A stretch of 64,000 nucleotides of DNA from GCA-002726655 sp046582185 (lineage in GTDB: Bacteria; Pseudomonadota; Gammaproteobacteria; Pseudomonadales; Azotimanducaceae). The stretch lies in contig JAYGEX010000016.1 in the NCBI GenBank assembly GCA_046582185.1, positions 1 to 64,000 of the forward strand, read 5' to 3'. Under the pieces are notes generated by a model, which was not told the origin of the DNA, did not search any database, and saw only the letters and a list, made by a program, of their open reading frames with translations. How positions within the stretch are numbered: the stretch's first letter is position 1; each line of letters begins with the position of its first letter. The position numbers were made by a program, and so were the translations under genes. Positions 45,437 to 54,713 of this stretch are shown piece by piece.

Positions 45437-45705
45437 AACAATCTCTTTTCTGGTCGGGATTCGTCAACGTGATGATCCTCATGAATGGTCCTTGTAAATC
45501 AGCCCGCTTTTGTTGATTCTGATCAGATGTTGATTCTATTCAATCGGGCATCGAGAAAGCAGCGCATTATAGCCCCGCTTCATGTTTTTAACAGCAACTA
45601 AGCACTTTCCAAATAGAGGGGTCACTGTATGCTATCTCTCAATTAGGGATGGTCAATATTCTCGTCAATATCTAATACAAAAAGTGTACCTAAACGAGTA
45701 GTAAT

Positions 45706-46791
45706 ATGAATAATCAACAATGGACTTTAGCCAGAACACCGGCAGAAGGCTGGCCCACAGAGGGTGATTTCAGTCTTGTCAGCAGCGAGATCCCCGAGCC
45801 TGGTAGCGGCCAGTTAAGTGCACAAACTATTTATCTTTCCATGGATCCTTACCAGTGGGGGCGTCGCCGATCAGGATTGGAAAATGTTGGTGATGTATGT
45901 CACGGGCGCACGGTATCGCGGGTTATTCGCTCCCTGCATGACGATTACAGCGAAGGTGACATTATCTTCAGCACCAATGGCTGGCAACAATACGCGCTTG
46001 TGGGTAAGGATATCGGGGTCTTCAACTATATGTTCCCGCGAAAAATCAATCCTGATCTGGCGCCAATCTCTACGGCGTTAGGCGTCCTTGGCATGCTCGG
46101 GCTCACGGCCTATTCGGGCGTATATCTTCAGTGTAATCCGCAGCCGGGTGAAACTGTGGTCATATCTGCCGCGTCTGGCGGCGTTGGTCAGAATGCCGGT
46201 CAGATCGCAAAGATCAAGGCATGCCGCGTGGTTGGAATAGCCGGATCAAAAGAAAAATGTGACTTCGTTACCAATACCCTTGGCTTTAGTGCCTGTATTA
46301 ATCGCCATGACGAGGACTTTGCTTCCCAGCTCGCAAGCGCCTGCCCTGATGGCATTGATATCTATTTTGAAAATGTTGGTGGCGCAGTATATGAGGCAGT
46401 GCTACCACTGCTAAACATAGATTCAAGGATTACCCTCTGCGGGCTGATCTCCCAATATGGAAACGACGATCGCGAATCCGGACACAGGCTTTGGCAGGAG
46501 ACTGGTGCCGCAACCTTCGAGAAGCAAAAGGTTACAGTCCACAGCCTCTTCGTTGGTAATTTCGTCAATGATTATCAGGATCAGTTCCTGGCAGATATGG
46601 GTACATGGATACAGGACGGCCTCATTAGATACAAGGAAGATCTATACCGCGGATTAGACGAGGCACCTCACGCATTCTCGGCGATGTTATCAGGCCACAA
46701 CTTTGGCAAGACCATCGTGCAGGTTGGAGACGACCCGACCACGACAGACAAAATAGTTACGCAACGTGCCGGTGACAATGTACTGTCTTGA
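45706..46791 (+). CDS. NADP-dependent medium-chain reductase (CurA-like)
   Basis: A 361-residue zinc-free medium-chain dehydrogenase/reductase similar in layout to the gene at 22462: QQWTLARTPAEGWPTEGDFS start, YLSMDPYQWGRR, cofactor loop VVISAASGGVGQNAGQIAKI and DIYFENVGGAVYEAVLP. It would reduce enones with NADPH. ATG at 45706 lies 269 bp from divergent cphB. A thiolase-like gene follows 54 bp downstream on the same strand, so the two may serve one degradation pathway. Confidence 0.92.
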   Translation: MNNQQWTLARTPAEGWPTEGDFSLVSSEIPEPGSGQLSAQTIYLSMDPYQWGRRRSGLENVGDVCHGRTVSRVIRSLHDDYSEGDIIFSTNGWQQYALVGKDIGVFNYMFPRKINPDLAPISTALGVLGMLGLTAYSGVYLQCNPQPGETVVISAASGGVGQNAGQIAKIKACRVVGIAGSKEKCDFVTNTLGFSACINRHDEDFASQLASACPDGIDIYFENVGGAVYEAVLPLLNIDSRITLCGLISQYGNDDRESGHRLWQETGAATFEKQKVTVHSLFVGNFVNDYQDQFLADMGTWIQDGLIRYKEDLYRGLDEAPHAFSAMLSGHNFGKTIVQVGDDPTTTDKIVTQRAGDNVLS

Positions 46792-46845
46792 GGTCTAAGT
46801 TCTGCCTGAAAGATTATTGAAATATCATGAATAGAGAACAAATTA

Positions 46846-48357
46846 ATGAATGAAGAAACAACGCCCGTCATCGTTGGCACCGGCCAACTCGTAGATCGGG
46901 ACGCATCCATAGAGCAACACATCGAACCGCTGGAAATGTTGGTTCGAGTTGCCCGAGCTGCTGCTCAAGATGCCGGGATAAGCGAGGCCGAATTGAAGTC
47001 CGTGGACACAATTGCGCTTGTTGGCGTTGCCGGATGGAAGGCTCAAAACGCCCCCGGACTTCTGGCTGAAACGCTTGGCGCCAATCCTAGACATAACTTT
47101 AGCACCGGCGTCGGCGGCCAGGTCGGCGTTACCTTAACCAATTTTATTGGCGACAAAATTAGCAAGGGTGAAGCAGAATTCGCCATCGTTGGTGGTTGCA
47201 ACAATCTAAAGGTGCTGATGAAGGCTATCTCCCAACAAATTAGACTACCATGGTCAGTGGGGGGCGAAGGCGAGGCAACAATGGTTGGCGGCGATAGCCC
47301 CGGCAATACAGATCTGGAGAAACAATATGGACTCATCGGCCCGCCCGATATTTATCCCCTGTTCGAAAATGCCTTGCGGGCAAAACTAGGACTTAGTCTT
47401 GACGATCACCGCCAAAGAATGGGAAATCTGTTTACCAAATTCACTACCATTGCTGCCAACAATCCTTATTCATGGTTTCCAACCGAGCGGAGTTCGGAAG
47501 AATTAACCACCGCCACCGCGACAAATAGAATGATTGCCTGGCCATATACAAAATATCTCAATGCCGTGCTAAATACAGAGCAAGCAGCCTCTCTACTAAT
47601 GATGTCAGCCGCCAAGGCAAGGAAGCTGGGGATTCCGGAAGAGAACTGGGTTTACTGGCTAGGCGGCGCGAGCAGTGAAGAACAGGCATGGTGGACCAGT
47701 GAACGGCCTGATTTTGCTGCCTGCCCTGCCATGAAAGATTCAACTTTAAGCGCGCTGCACAACAGTCAATTGTCGTTGGATCAGATTTCACATTTCGATT
47801 TCTACTCATGCTTCCCTGTGGCTGTTGAGATGGCATGCCAGATGTTGGGTCTCGATATTGACGACAATCGCGGCTTTACGGTATGTGGCGGCTTGCCGTA
47901 TGCGGGCGGGCCTGCAAGCGCCTATACACTACATTCCATGGCTTGCATGGTAAACAAATTGAGGGGCGAAACTTCATCTTCCGGCCTTGTTACCGGCAAC
48001 GGCTGGTATCTAACCAAGCACGCTGCAACGGTTCTCTCAACAGACCCCCACAGCAGTGGAGAACTTTCGAATGTGCTATTAGGTGACCTGCCATCTGCCC
48101 ACATGGAAATTAATGCCTGCCCTGTCAATCAGCAGGCAAGCGGCGAGGCTGTTATCGAAACCTATACTGTTCGCTACGATCGAAGCGGACAGCCAGAGCA
48201 AGGCATCGTACTTGGACGCATGAGCGGCGGCGATCGCTTTATGGCGAACACGACGAAGGACGTCGACTTCCTCAAGGAGTTCGTCACCGCAGAGCGCGTT
48301 GGCACACCGGGCAAGGTTGAACTTGTAAATGGCTTATCTACATTTACGCCTAATTAA
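46846..48357 (+). CDS. acetyl-CoA acetyltransferase-like thiolase (SCP2-type)
   Basis: A 503-residue thiolase superfamily member: TPVIVGTGQLVDRDASIEQH start, FSTGVGGQVGVTLTNFIGDK in the region of the nucleophile, an ELTTATATNRMIAWPYTKYL segment, and a C-terminal HFDFYSCFPVAVEMACQML with CGGLPYAGGPASAYTLHSMA near the active-site His/Cys. The usual N-terminal catalytic Cys is not obvious (a Gly-rich GVGG instead), so it may be a non-thiolytic homologue. A C-terminal extension (GRMSGGDRF) adds an OB-like end. It follows the reductase at 45706. Confidence 0.8.
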   Translation: MNEETTPVIVGTGQLVDRDASIEQHIEPLEMLVRVARAAAQDAGISEAELKSVDTIALVGVAGWKAQNAPGLLAETLGANPRHNFSTGVGGQVGVTLTNFIGDKISKGEAEFAIVGGCNNLKVLMKAISQQIRLPWSVGGEGEATMVGGDSPGNTDLEKQYGLIGPPDIYPLFENALRAKLGLSLDDHRQRMGNLFTKFTTIAANNPYSWFPTERSSEELTTATATNRMIAWPYTKYLNAVLNTEQAASLLMMSAAKARKLGIPEENWVYWLGGASSEEQAWWTSERPDFAACPAMKDSTLSALHNSQLSLDQISHFDFYSCFPVAVEMACQMLGLDIDDNRGFTVCGGLPYAGGPASAYTLHSMACMVNKLRGETSSSGLVTGNGWYLTKHAATVLSTDPHSSGELSNVLLGDLPSAHMEINACPVNQQASGEAVIETYTVRYDRSGQPEQGIVLGRMSGGDRFMANTTKDVDFLKEFVTAERVGTPGKVELVNGLSTFTPN

Positions 48358-48509
48358 TTCCTGTCCGGAAATAACATATATTTGGCCAGAATCACAACAT
48401 ACAAATATAGTTAGACAGACAATTCAATCACTTACAAAGCAAGTAATACCGGAGGTTTCCAATTACGGACCAAGCCTAAGTAAATAACCCGCAGGGACAG
48501 GAGAATCGC

Positions 48510-48551
48510 TATTCTCAAAGTACTGTTCTCTAAGTACTATTCTCTAAGTAC
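48510..48551 (+). repeat. 14-bp tandem repeat, three units
   Basis: TATTCTCAAAGTAC, TGTTCTCTAAGTAC and TATTCTCTAAGTAC are adjacent. The last unit contains the stop codon of the anti-sigma gene on the other strand, so copy-number change here would alter the C-terminal end of that protein or its 3' region. Confidence 0.7.
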
Positions 48552-50219
48552 GTCGCGCCTGGGCGGAAGATGTAAATCGGATGATCAAACCAATGCCGAC
48601 CAGCGTAAGCACAAAACTCAAGAACCCACCGATATAAGGTAGGTTGATGGCCACGATGATGACCCCGATTCCAGCCAGCAGGACCAGCGTATCGTTCTCC
48701 AGATATTTTGTGCCGCTCAGCATTAACCGCCCAACAAAAACGCCGACTACAATCTTGGCGAGATAGATGCACAATATCCATGCACATAAAGCCATGACAG
48801 AAAATGGCAGTCCCACCAGGGTAATAGCGAATAAAACAGCAATGGTGGGTACACTGACGAGCGTCACGAGGCCAATGCCTGCCGTCTTCAGTCCTTCGAT
48901 ACCACCCTTCACGGATATCTCTCGAAAACCAGGAACTAACCACAGCAAGGCGAGACCCACCAATAACGCGCTGACCAATCTGGCTATCTGCCAAAGATAA
49001 AACTGTACGCTGGCATATCGATTAGGTGATTTAAGTTCCTCCGGCATATCTAAAAACTCAACTTCACCATCCACTTGCGCGCCGCTTGCACGATGGAAAT
49101 TCTCTTCACTGGGAATGTGCAGGCGTGCATCTCCCGCAACGTGAGCTTGATCTAACAAGGTGACTCGGTTACCAAACACCTCCAGATCTTCACCGACCTT
49201 GCCGCTAAGCGCTAGTATTTCAGTAAACGCATATAGGTCTTTGACAACAGACCCTTCAACAGTAGTACTTTCCCCTGCAACAATGGCATTTTGGGCCACA
49301 TGCACCTGGGCATCTATTCTTACGCGTTCACCCGCTGCCAGTAGATTACCCCCACTTTTGCGCCAACTACATCAAAAGATGAACCAGCACCTAATAACAG
49401 GCCCCGACTGTGCCTCTCACCGTGACTGATTCCGCTAATGAGAACGTTTCCCTCGACCGATCCGTCGATGTCAATCCGCCGTCCTGCCGCTACCAAATCG
49501 CCTGTGATATTACCTTTTATCAAGATCGTGTCTGCTGCAATGACGAGCGAATCGTCAATAGTTTCCTCCTCGCCGATGGTGATCAAACCTTCGCTCCTCA
49601 TAACTTCCAATGCCATGACAGGCGCTGGCACACCCAAAGTCGTACCCAGCATTACAAGCAAACACAGGCTCATCACCGCGCGGCTCTTCCAGTAAACCAG
49701 CAAGAGCCACAGCACGACAACGCTCGATAGAGCCAAGACAATAAAACCAAGGTATGCATCAAACATGGCGGTTCCTTCTTTAAGATAATATAGGATGGTT
49801 GCACTCGTCATTTCATAAATGTCGGGCATGTATATGGATGTAAGCCAGGTCGCAGCATTCATGAACAATTCTCCAAACAGCGTCTTCCACAAAAACTGTG
49901 CAAACCAGATCACAAGCGCGGTAGCAATATTGGCCAAAGCGAATTCACGCAGGTTTGTACGTCGGGAAAATTTGGGTATGACCAAATCTGCTGGTTCCGG
50001 CAAGTCTGTTGATAGCGCAGATGCAATCATCGATATCTCGTCCGATGGTGCAGCATATTTCGCCTGGCATATCTGGCAAGCATCGAGATGCTGCAATGTC
50101 ATCGCAGCAGCATCGCCTGTTAGCGCATCGTCCGCATGCATGGACAATTGCAGCTCGCTCAGGTGTGTATCACTCCCATTTGTTGTCGGCTTCCTGGAGG
50201 GGTCACAGTTTGCCCTCAC
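48544..50219 (-). pseudogene. membrane anti-sigma factor with bactofilin-like polymer-forming domain, frameshifted
   Basis: The N-terminus has a zinc-finger anti-sigma motif H44-x3-C48-x2-C51 (LQHLDACQICQ), then membrane helices (about 95-175) and a beta-helix, polymer-forming region (IKGNITGDLVAAGRRIDIDG, SVEGNVLISGISHG). A one-base loss in a five-G run (five C's at 49349-49353 on the top strand) breaks it; with one G added the frame continues as AKVGGNLLAAGERVRIDAQV into HVAQNAIVAGESTTVEGSVV and then three more membrane helices. It starts on GTG at 50219, overlapping the sigma stop (TAGTG), so it is a paired regulator. As sequenced, the protein would end at 49320. Confidence 0.75.
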
Positions 50220-50734
50220 TATCTACGAGCGTGGCACGCACCATTTTTTGCTCTAAGCAGCAATACACCAACGTGATTTCGACTGATCTGTAGTTGTGCA
50301 GCGATCTCGTCGTAACTCGTCTGGTTTAAATACGCGAGAACCAGGGGCACGCGGTACTTGTCCGGTAGCGATGCGATTGCGCCGTTCAATGTTTCAGCGT
50401 CTTCGCTCGCGATAAGGTCACTGAGAATCGGCATGTTAACAGACGCCAACTCTTCCAGTTCGATAACTTCATCACCAAAAAATGGGTCAATCCGGTTCTT
50501 CTGCCGCAACAAATCAATGCAGTGGTTGTTTGCAATAGTTGCTACCCACTGCCAAAAAGGCTGTTCTGCGTCGAATTTCCCAAAGTTCTTATAGGCACGC
50601 ATAAACGTTTCCTGAGCCGCATCCTCTGCTAGTTCATTGGAATTCAACAAGCGACGGCAAAGACCGAATACTCAGACGTAGTACTCTCTATAGAGAATTT
50701 CAAATACCGTGTGAGTCGCCAATACAAATTCCAA
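50219..50734 (-). pseudogene. ECF sigma factor with in-frame TGA in region 2
   Basis: The frame from TTG at 50734 encodes FEILYREYYV, a TGA at 50672-50674, then VFGLCRRLLNSNELAEDAAQ and ETFMRAYKNFG. This is a sigma region 2 in which one codon (CGA, Arg, expected) is read as TGA. Region 4 follows: LPDKYRVPLVLAYLNQTSYD, IAAQLQISRNHVGVLLLRAK. Without suppression the N-terminal 20 residues are lost, leaving most of region 2 downstream. It is coupled to the zinc-finger anti-sigma gene. Confidence 0.75.
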
Positions 50735-50861
50735 TCATACAGACTGTTATACGATGCTATTCAGAAATTATTACAAGCGGATCGCAACTTTTCTCATAAA
50801 ATTTCCTCATCTGAGGAGGAAGTTGGGGATATGTGCGCCTTACAGCTGTACCCCAAAAAGA

Positions 50862-52316
50862 TTACGAACTCGCCCAATAGGAGTGAGTGCCGACGCAAAT
50901 TTTTTGTGGCAGCTCTATTGTGGCCACAGGACCAGGACTTATATCATGGGCATTAAATATAAGACATTGTGAAGTATTGGCATTCATGTCCGTGGTAAAG
51001 GTCAGCACATAGCCGTCATCTTCGGCATTCGAATTCGTACCGGGCGCCATTGGGCTTTCGCTGGCATACACACCGTCTTCAAATTTGTATTGTTGACGCT
51101 CACCCGTTTGCGCATCGAAGCGAATCAGGCCATCAAACAGAAACCATCCTGGTTTGGCGCTCATGGCCCAGGAGTAACGATACGGTTTACCCGCCATCGC
51201 AGGATTAATCATGCCAAATTCAGAAAGTTGGTCTTCCAATGGCCCTTCAGTTACCTGACCCGTCTTGAGGTTGAAGCGCCATCGATACGCATGTGCGCCA
51301 ATGGCATTAATATCCAGAATTTCAAATGGCTTTAATCCATCCGGTAAACCTGAAGTCTTAAAACCCTTTGCAGGATCTTGTTTGTAACCGTCCAAAACAA
51401 TCTCATCACCTTCTTCATAGGCATTGATCCAATGCAATACATAACCCGGTTCAGCTTCGAACCAGACAATATCTTCCGGCTGGCCACGTCTTGGCACAAC
51501 GGCAAATCGACTCGGTAGTCTATGAAAGCGAACCGCGTAAGCACCGTGGGACAAAGCATCTGCATCCCAAAATAGCGGTAAATCGTTGAGGATGGCGTAA
51601 TTATCGGTGAAGGCCATATCGTGCGGCAGACGCGGCCCGGGTAGTGGAATAGGGATGTAGTGGACCAGCGTTCGGTTTCGATCTACCACGCCATAGTGCA
51701 TATACGGCGCTTCGGTTGAATAGTTGAAGAACAACATTTCGCCAGTTGCTTCATCCACTTTGGTGTGCGCGGACACACCCCATCCCGGCGTCACCCCTTT
51801 CATCCAATCTGCTTTACCGAGCAACTCAAGTGAACGAGGGTCATGTTCATATATATCGCCACATTGATAGAAACTTGTGGCTGCAACGCCACCGTGCACT
51901 ACCACGTCTGTGCTGGATGAATCTTTCAATCTGGTTCGTGCACCCCAACCATCGCGTAACGATTTTTGCGGTAGTTCCCGCAAGCCCGCCCAAAGTGCAT
52001 TACCAGCCTCATTCTCTGCCGCCAGACCATCAGTGCGGATGAAGCGATTCCGATATTCACATTGACCATTGTCAAAACTGATGGAGTGCAACATACCGTC
52101 GCCATCAAACGGATGGTATCGACCGAGCGCTTCGTGCACCGGGTTCTCCGTATTACGAATGTAGACCCCTTTTAGATCCTTCGGGATTTCACCGCTCACC
52201 TTTGGCTCTGTGACATCGTACTCAAGCATGTTCGGCTGCCACGGCCCTGTTCGATACGGGTGGGCATCATCAAGTGGTAGTGTACTGGGTTCCTTATTGA
52301 CGAGGGTTGTAGCCAT
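50862..52316 (-). CDS. carotenoid cleavage oxygenase family protein
   Basis: A 484-residue beta-propeller non-haem iron oxygenase that splits C=C bonds of carotenoids or stilbenes. The four iron-binding histidines are visible in the longer frame at H185 (SAHTKVD), H233 (LPHDMAF), H296 (LHWINAYEEGD) and the C-terminal GTHSYW. The YIRNTENPVHEALGRYHPFD start is conserved. ATG at 52316 is preferred to GTG one codon before. It starts 14 bp after the PhyH-family gene on the same strand, so the two are an operon, perhaps acting on the same lipid or isoprenoid. Confidence 0.93.
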   Translation of the reverse strand: MATTLVNKEPSTLPLDDAHPYRTGPWQPNMLEYDVTEPKVSGEIPKDLKGVYIRNTENPVHEALGRYHPFDGDGMLHSISFDNGQCEYRNRFIRTDGLAAENEAGNALWAGLRELPQKSLRDGWGARTRLKDSSSTDVVVHGGVAATSFYQCGDIYEHDPRSLELLGKADWMKGVTPGWGVSAHTKVDEATGEMLFFNYSTEAPYMHYGVVDRNRTLVHYIPIPLPGPRLPHDMAFTDNYAILNDLPLFWDADALSHGAYAVRFHRLPSRFAVVPRRGQPEDIVWFEAEPGYVLHWINAYEEGDEIVLDGYKQDPAKGFKTSGLPDGLKPFEILDINAIGAHAYRWRFNLKTGQVTEGPLEDQLSEFGMINPAMAGKPYRYSWAMSAKPGWFLFDGLIRFDAQTGERQQYKFEDGVYASESPMAPGTNSNAEDDGYVLTFTTDMNANTSQCLIFNAHDISPGPVATIELPQKICVGTHSYWASS

Positions 52317-52330
52317 CACCTTACTCCGAA

Positions 52331-53254
52331 TTAATTGGCTGATCGCATGCCAGCAGTCATTACTTCCACACGCTGACGAACGATTTCCCGATCTGGCAAT
52401 TCTGGTCCGTTGCGCCTGCGGGCACTTTCACTCTCTATAGTCTCTGGCAATATTTGTGGGAATAGCGTGCCACCTAACTTGCCACCATTCTCCAATCCAT
52501 GATCAAACATCAATGGCATCGTTGCGTGACGATGTTCAAAAACAATACTGTCATCGCACCATCGACTGGACAGCGCTCGCCTTGCTTGTGTCGTTGAATA
52601 GTTAGACGAAGACCCATGCACGATTAATGGGTTAAACAGCAGGAAATCACCTGGTTTCATGTCCGGGCAAAACAGGTCGTAGCTTTCTCGATTTGCATCG
52701 ATATCCGGTACGTCATCAAAATCTGAATCAAGCATATAGGGATCAAAATTTGGAGTAACCGCTTTAAATCGTTGCGGCCACTTATGGGAGCCTTTGATAA
52801 ATTCCAATCCGCTACTGTTCCTGTCCACCGCATCAAAGGTAATCCACAGTGAGCACATTTGCATACTGGTAACTTCAACAGGCCAAAACGTTACGTCATG
52901 ATGCCACGGTGTGGGCACGTGGCAGCCCGGTGGTTTAATAAACGTCTGGTCATAAAAGTGTCGAACGACTTTGGAGCCTAATATTTGTTGCGCAATATAG
53001 GCAGCAGGGGACTCATAAACAAAATCACAAAACTCATCATTCACTTTCCAGAGGAACAGATCACCGCTGAAATTTTTATCTTCAACAGACACCGCCCTGC
53101 CCATTACCGTGGGATTCTTAACCACATGATCGACGGCCTTTGCCATCCGCTGAATCCAATGATCCGGGAACATGCCACTTATACAAACCACGCCATCACG
53201 ATGGTATGTGTCTATTTCTTCCTGGGTCAGATTTCGTAAGGGAGCTTCAGGCAT
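52331..53254 (-). CDS. phytanoyl-CoA dioxygenase (PhyH) family protein
   Basis: A 307-residue Fe(II)/2-oxoglutarate oxygenase. Metal ligands: His-x-Asp in TPWHHDVTFWPVE and the distal His in VHGSSSNYS, followed by RRALSSRW with the 2-oxoglutarate Arg. ATG at 53254 (MPEAPLRNLTQEEIDTYHRD) is chosen because it starts the conserved family sequence; an upstream frame of 50 codons is not protein-like. It is directly followed by a carotenoid oxygenase gene. The third PhyH gene of this window. Confidence 0.92.
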   Translation of the reverse strand: MPEAPLRNLTQEEIDTYHRDGVVCISGMFPDHWIQRMAKAVDHVVKNPTVMGRAVSVEDKNFSGDLFLWKVNDEFCDFVYESPAAYIAQQILGSKVVRHFYDQTFIKPPGCHVPTPWHHDVTFWPVEVTSMQMCSLWITFDAVDRNSSGLEFIKGSHKWPQRFKAVTPNFDPYMLDSDFDDVPDIDANRESYDLFCPDMKPGDFLLFNPLIVHGSSSNYSTTQARRALSSRWCDDSIVFEHRHATMPLMFDHGLENGGKLGGTLFPQILPETIESESARRRNGPELPDREIVRQRVEVMTAGMRSAN

Positions 53255-53606
53255 AACGGGACTCTTTGAAAAGCCCTTGAACACATTCGTGTTAACGGGG
53301 CGAAAATTATCGATGACAGTAACATAGTTTTTCTGCAGTCTGAACACCAGGTAAATGGACGATAGCAGCAGCGCGGCGCAACGACTAAGGCAGGCCGGGT
53401 ACATGCAGATGCCAAAATACAGCCAATGAAGAACGAAACGAAATTGCCCACTTTGAATACTTTCCGATTCTCATTGGTATTCCTTAAGGAAATTGGCCAA
53501 GATTTACAGTACTGCCCACTATTGAGTACATTCTTGTTCGGCGCGAAACGCTTCCTACCAATAAGGCTCACTACATTTAACTTCAAGTTCAGCTCAGAGA
53601 GAATTG
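53255..53606. other. gene-free stretch, 352 bp
   Basis: Between the PhyH start and the stop of a broken small gene I found no convincing reading frame, repeat or RNA on either strand. The promoter of the PhyH-carotenoid oxygenase operon should lie here. Confidence 0.5.
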
Positions 53607-53874
53607 TTAGCCACCTAACTCATCCACATAGTCAGCAAAACGCTTAGTCATTAGAGGCTTCAATCTGTGCCAGTATACATCCCAGCCTTCTCTTGGAAAA
53701 TGACTTTTGATTCGCGCCTCATAGCTATCCATAATTTCCTGGGATACCCGGCCTCCTCGATACTGTAGGTACACTAATTCAAATAGCTGTAGATTTCGCC
53801 TGATGAACAACAGAAATAATTACAGCGATCCCGCCCACAAAATCACCGATGTTGCCTAAGGTATCAAAGTTCAT
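53607..53874 (-). pseudogene. small membrane protein remnant with internal deletion
   Basis: ATG at 53874 encodes MNFDTLGNIGDFVGGIAVII (a membrane helix), then a frameshift near 53800 leads to FIRRNLQLFELVYLQYRGGR and EGWDVYWHRLKPLMTKRFAD, ending at 53607. The two ends belong to a known type of uncharacterised proteins (N-terminal helix, then a long soluble part ending in a W..YW..L motif), in which about 100 residues lie between them. Here that middle section is missing. It is a deletion pseudogene. Confidence 0.6.
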
Positions 53875-54093
53875 GAGGTATTTAATGAGATTGTCGAATT
53901 ATGCGGGTAGTGATCCAAGATAATGCCATTTTGGCATCATTGACCTTCATATCCACAGCACATCACACCGCATTAAGGGTCGAGAATTAGCTATGCTGCA
54001 TAGCGTATCAGTGACCGAAGCGAACGACTTAAATGCCAAGTTATGTACCTATTGTTCTAGTATAACCACCTTAGCCTACCAGATGCTTGACCA

Positions 54094-54530
54094 ATGAGTG
54101 AAGTAACAATAAGTTACACAGAAAAAGTCCCCGGAAACGTAGAGGCCAGACGGAGTGAGGATCTGGTGCGTTATGAAACCAGCCACGGGGTCAAATTGAG
54201 TTACAGGAAATTTGCACTTCTATTAAACGATGATTCCAATAACACCATCGGAGTTCTAGAGGGTTATACAGCTTACGCCGAAATCGCAACCTCGGTTACG
54301 GCACGAAGCTCGTCAGGATATTGGAGGGGAAATATTGTGATGAGGGGTTCAACAATATCAACCTGGTCACAAGTGCATTTCAGGCAACAGATTTCTACCG
54401 AAAATGTGGTTTTGTAGAAGAATACACAAGAGTCAATTCGTACAACCCAAAGCTCAATAAAGCTTTCTTTGTAAAGTTTTTTTCAGATCCTAATCAATCC
54501 CAGGGCATCTTGAGTGGCTCTGGTATCTAA
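54094..54530 (+). pseudogene. GNAT family acetyltransferase, frameshifted
   Basis: The 5' part encodes SEVTISYTEKVPGNVEARRS and LSYRKFALLLNDDSNN; the expected acetyl-CoA-binding segment RNLGYGTKLVRILEGKYCDE appears in another frame after a shift near 54285 and continues to LVTSAFQATDFYRKCGFVEE and NKAFFVKFF, ending at 54530. This is the standard GNAT order. The pyrophosphate loop is present but short (NLGYGT), so a small deletion may accompany the shift. No intact product is possible. Confidence 0.65.
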
Positions 54531-54561
54531 CAAGGCCGTAGAAAACCCGTTAGAGCATAAT

Positions 54562-54653
54562 CTGGGACACTCAACATTTAGGCATTCGCCCCAGTGACCT
54601 GTGAGATTAAGACCATTTTCTTGATGAGCATCGGATGGATCCTGGATGTCCTA
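54562..54653 (+). repeat. 92-bp palindromic dispersed repeat, copy C
   Basis: It begins TCTGGGACACTCAACATTTA and ends CTGGATGTCC. It matches copies A, D and E best in the first 30 bases. It lies just after the GNAT pseudogene and before the end of the SulP gene. Confidence 0.75.
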
Positions 54654-54713
54654 TGACTATCATGGCTGTTTCCAAATATCCAAGATTGTTCGAAAGCAGA
54701 TTCAAACTGCATC

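Noticed and set aside
53227..53586. 119-codon reverse frame upstream of the PhyH gene
   Set aside because: Cys/Arg-rich translation with no family resemblance; it overlaps the PhyH start in another frame.
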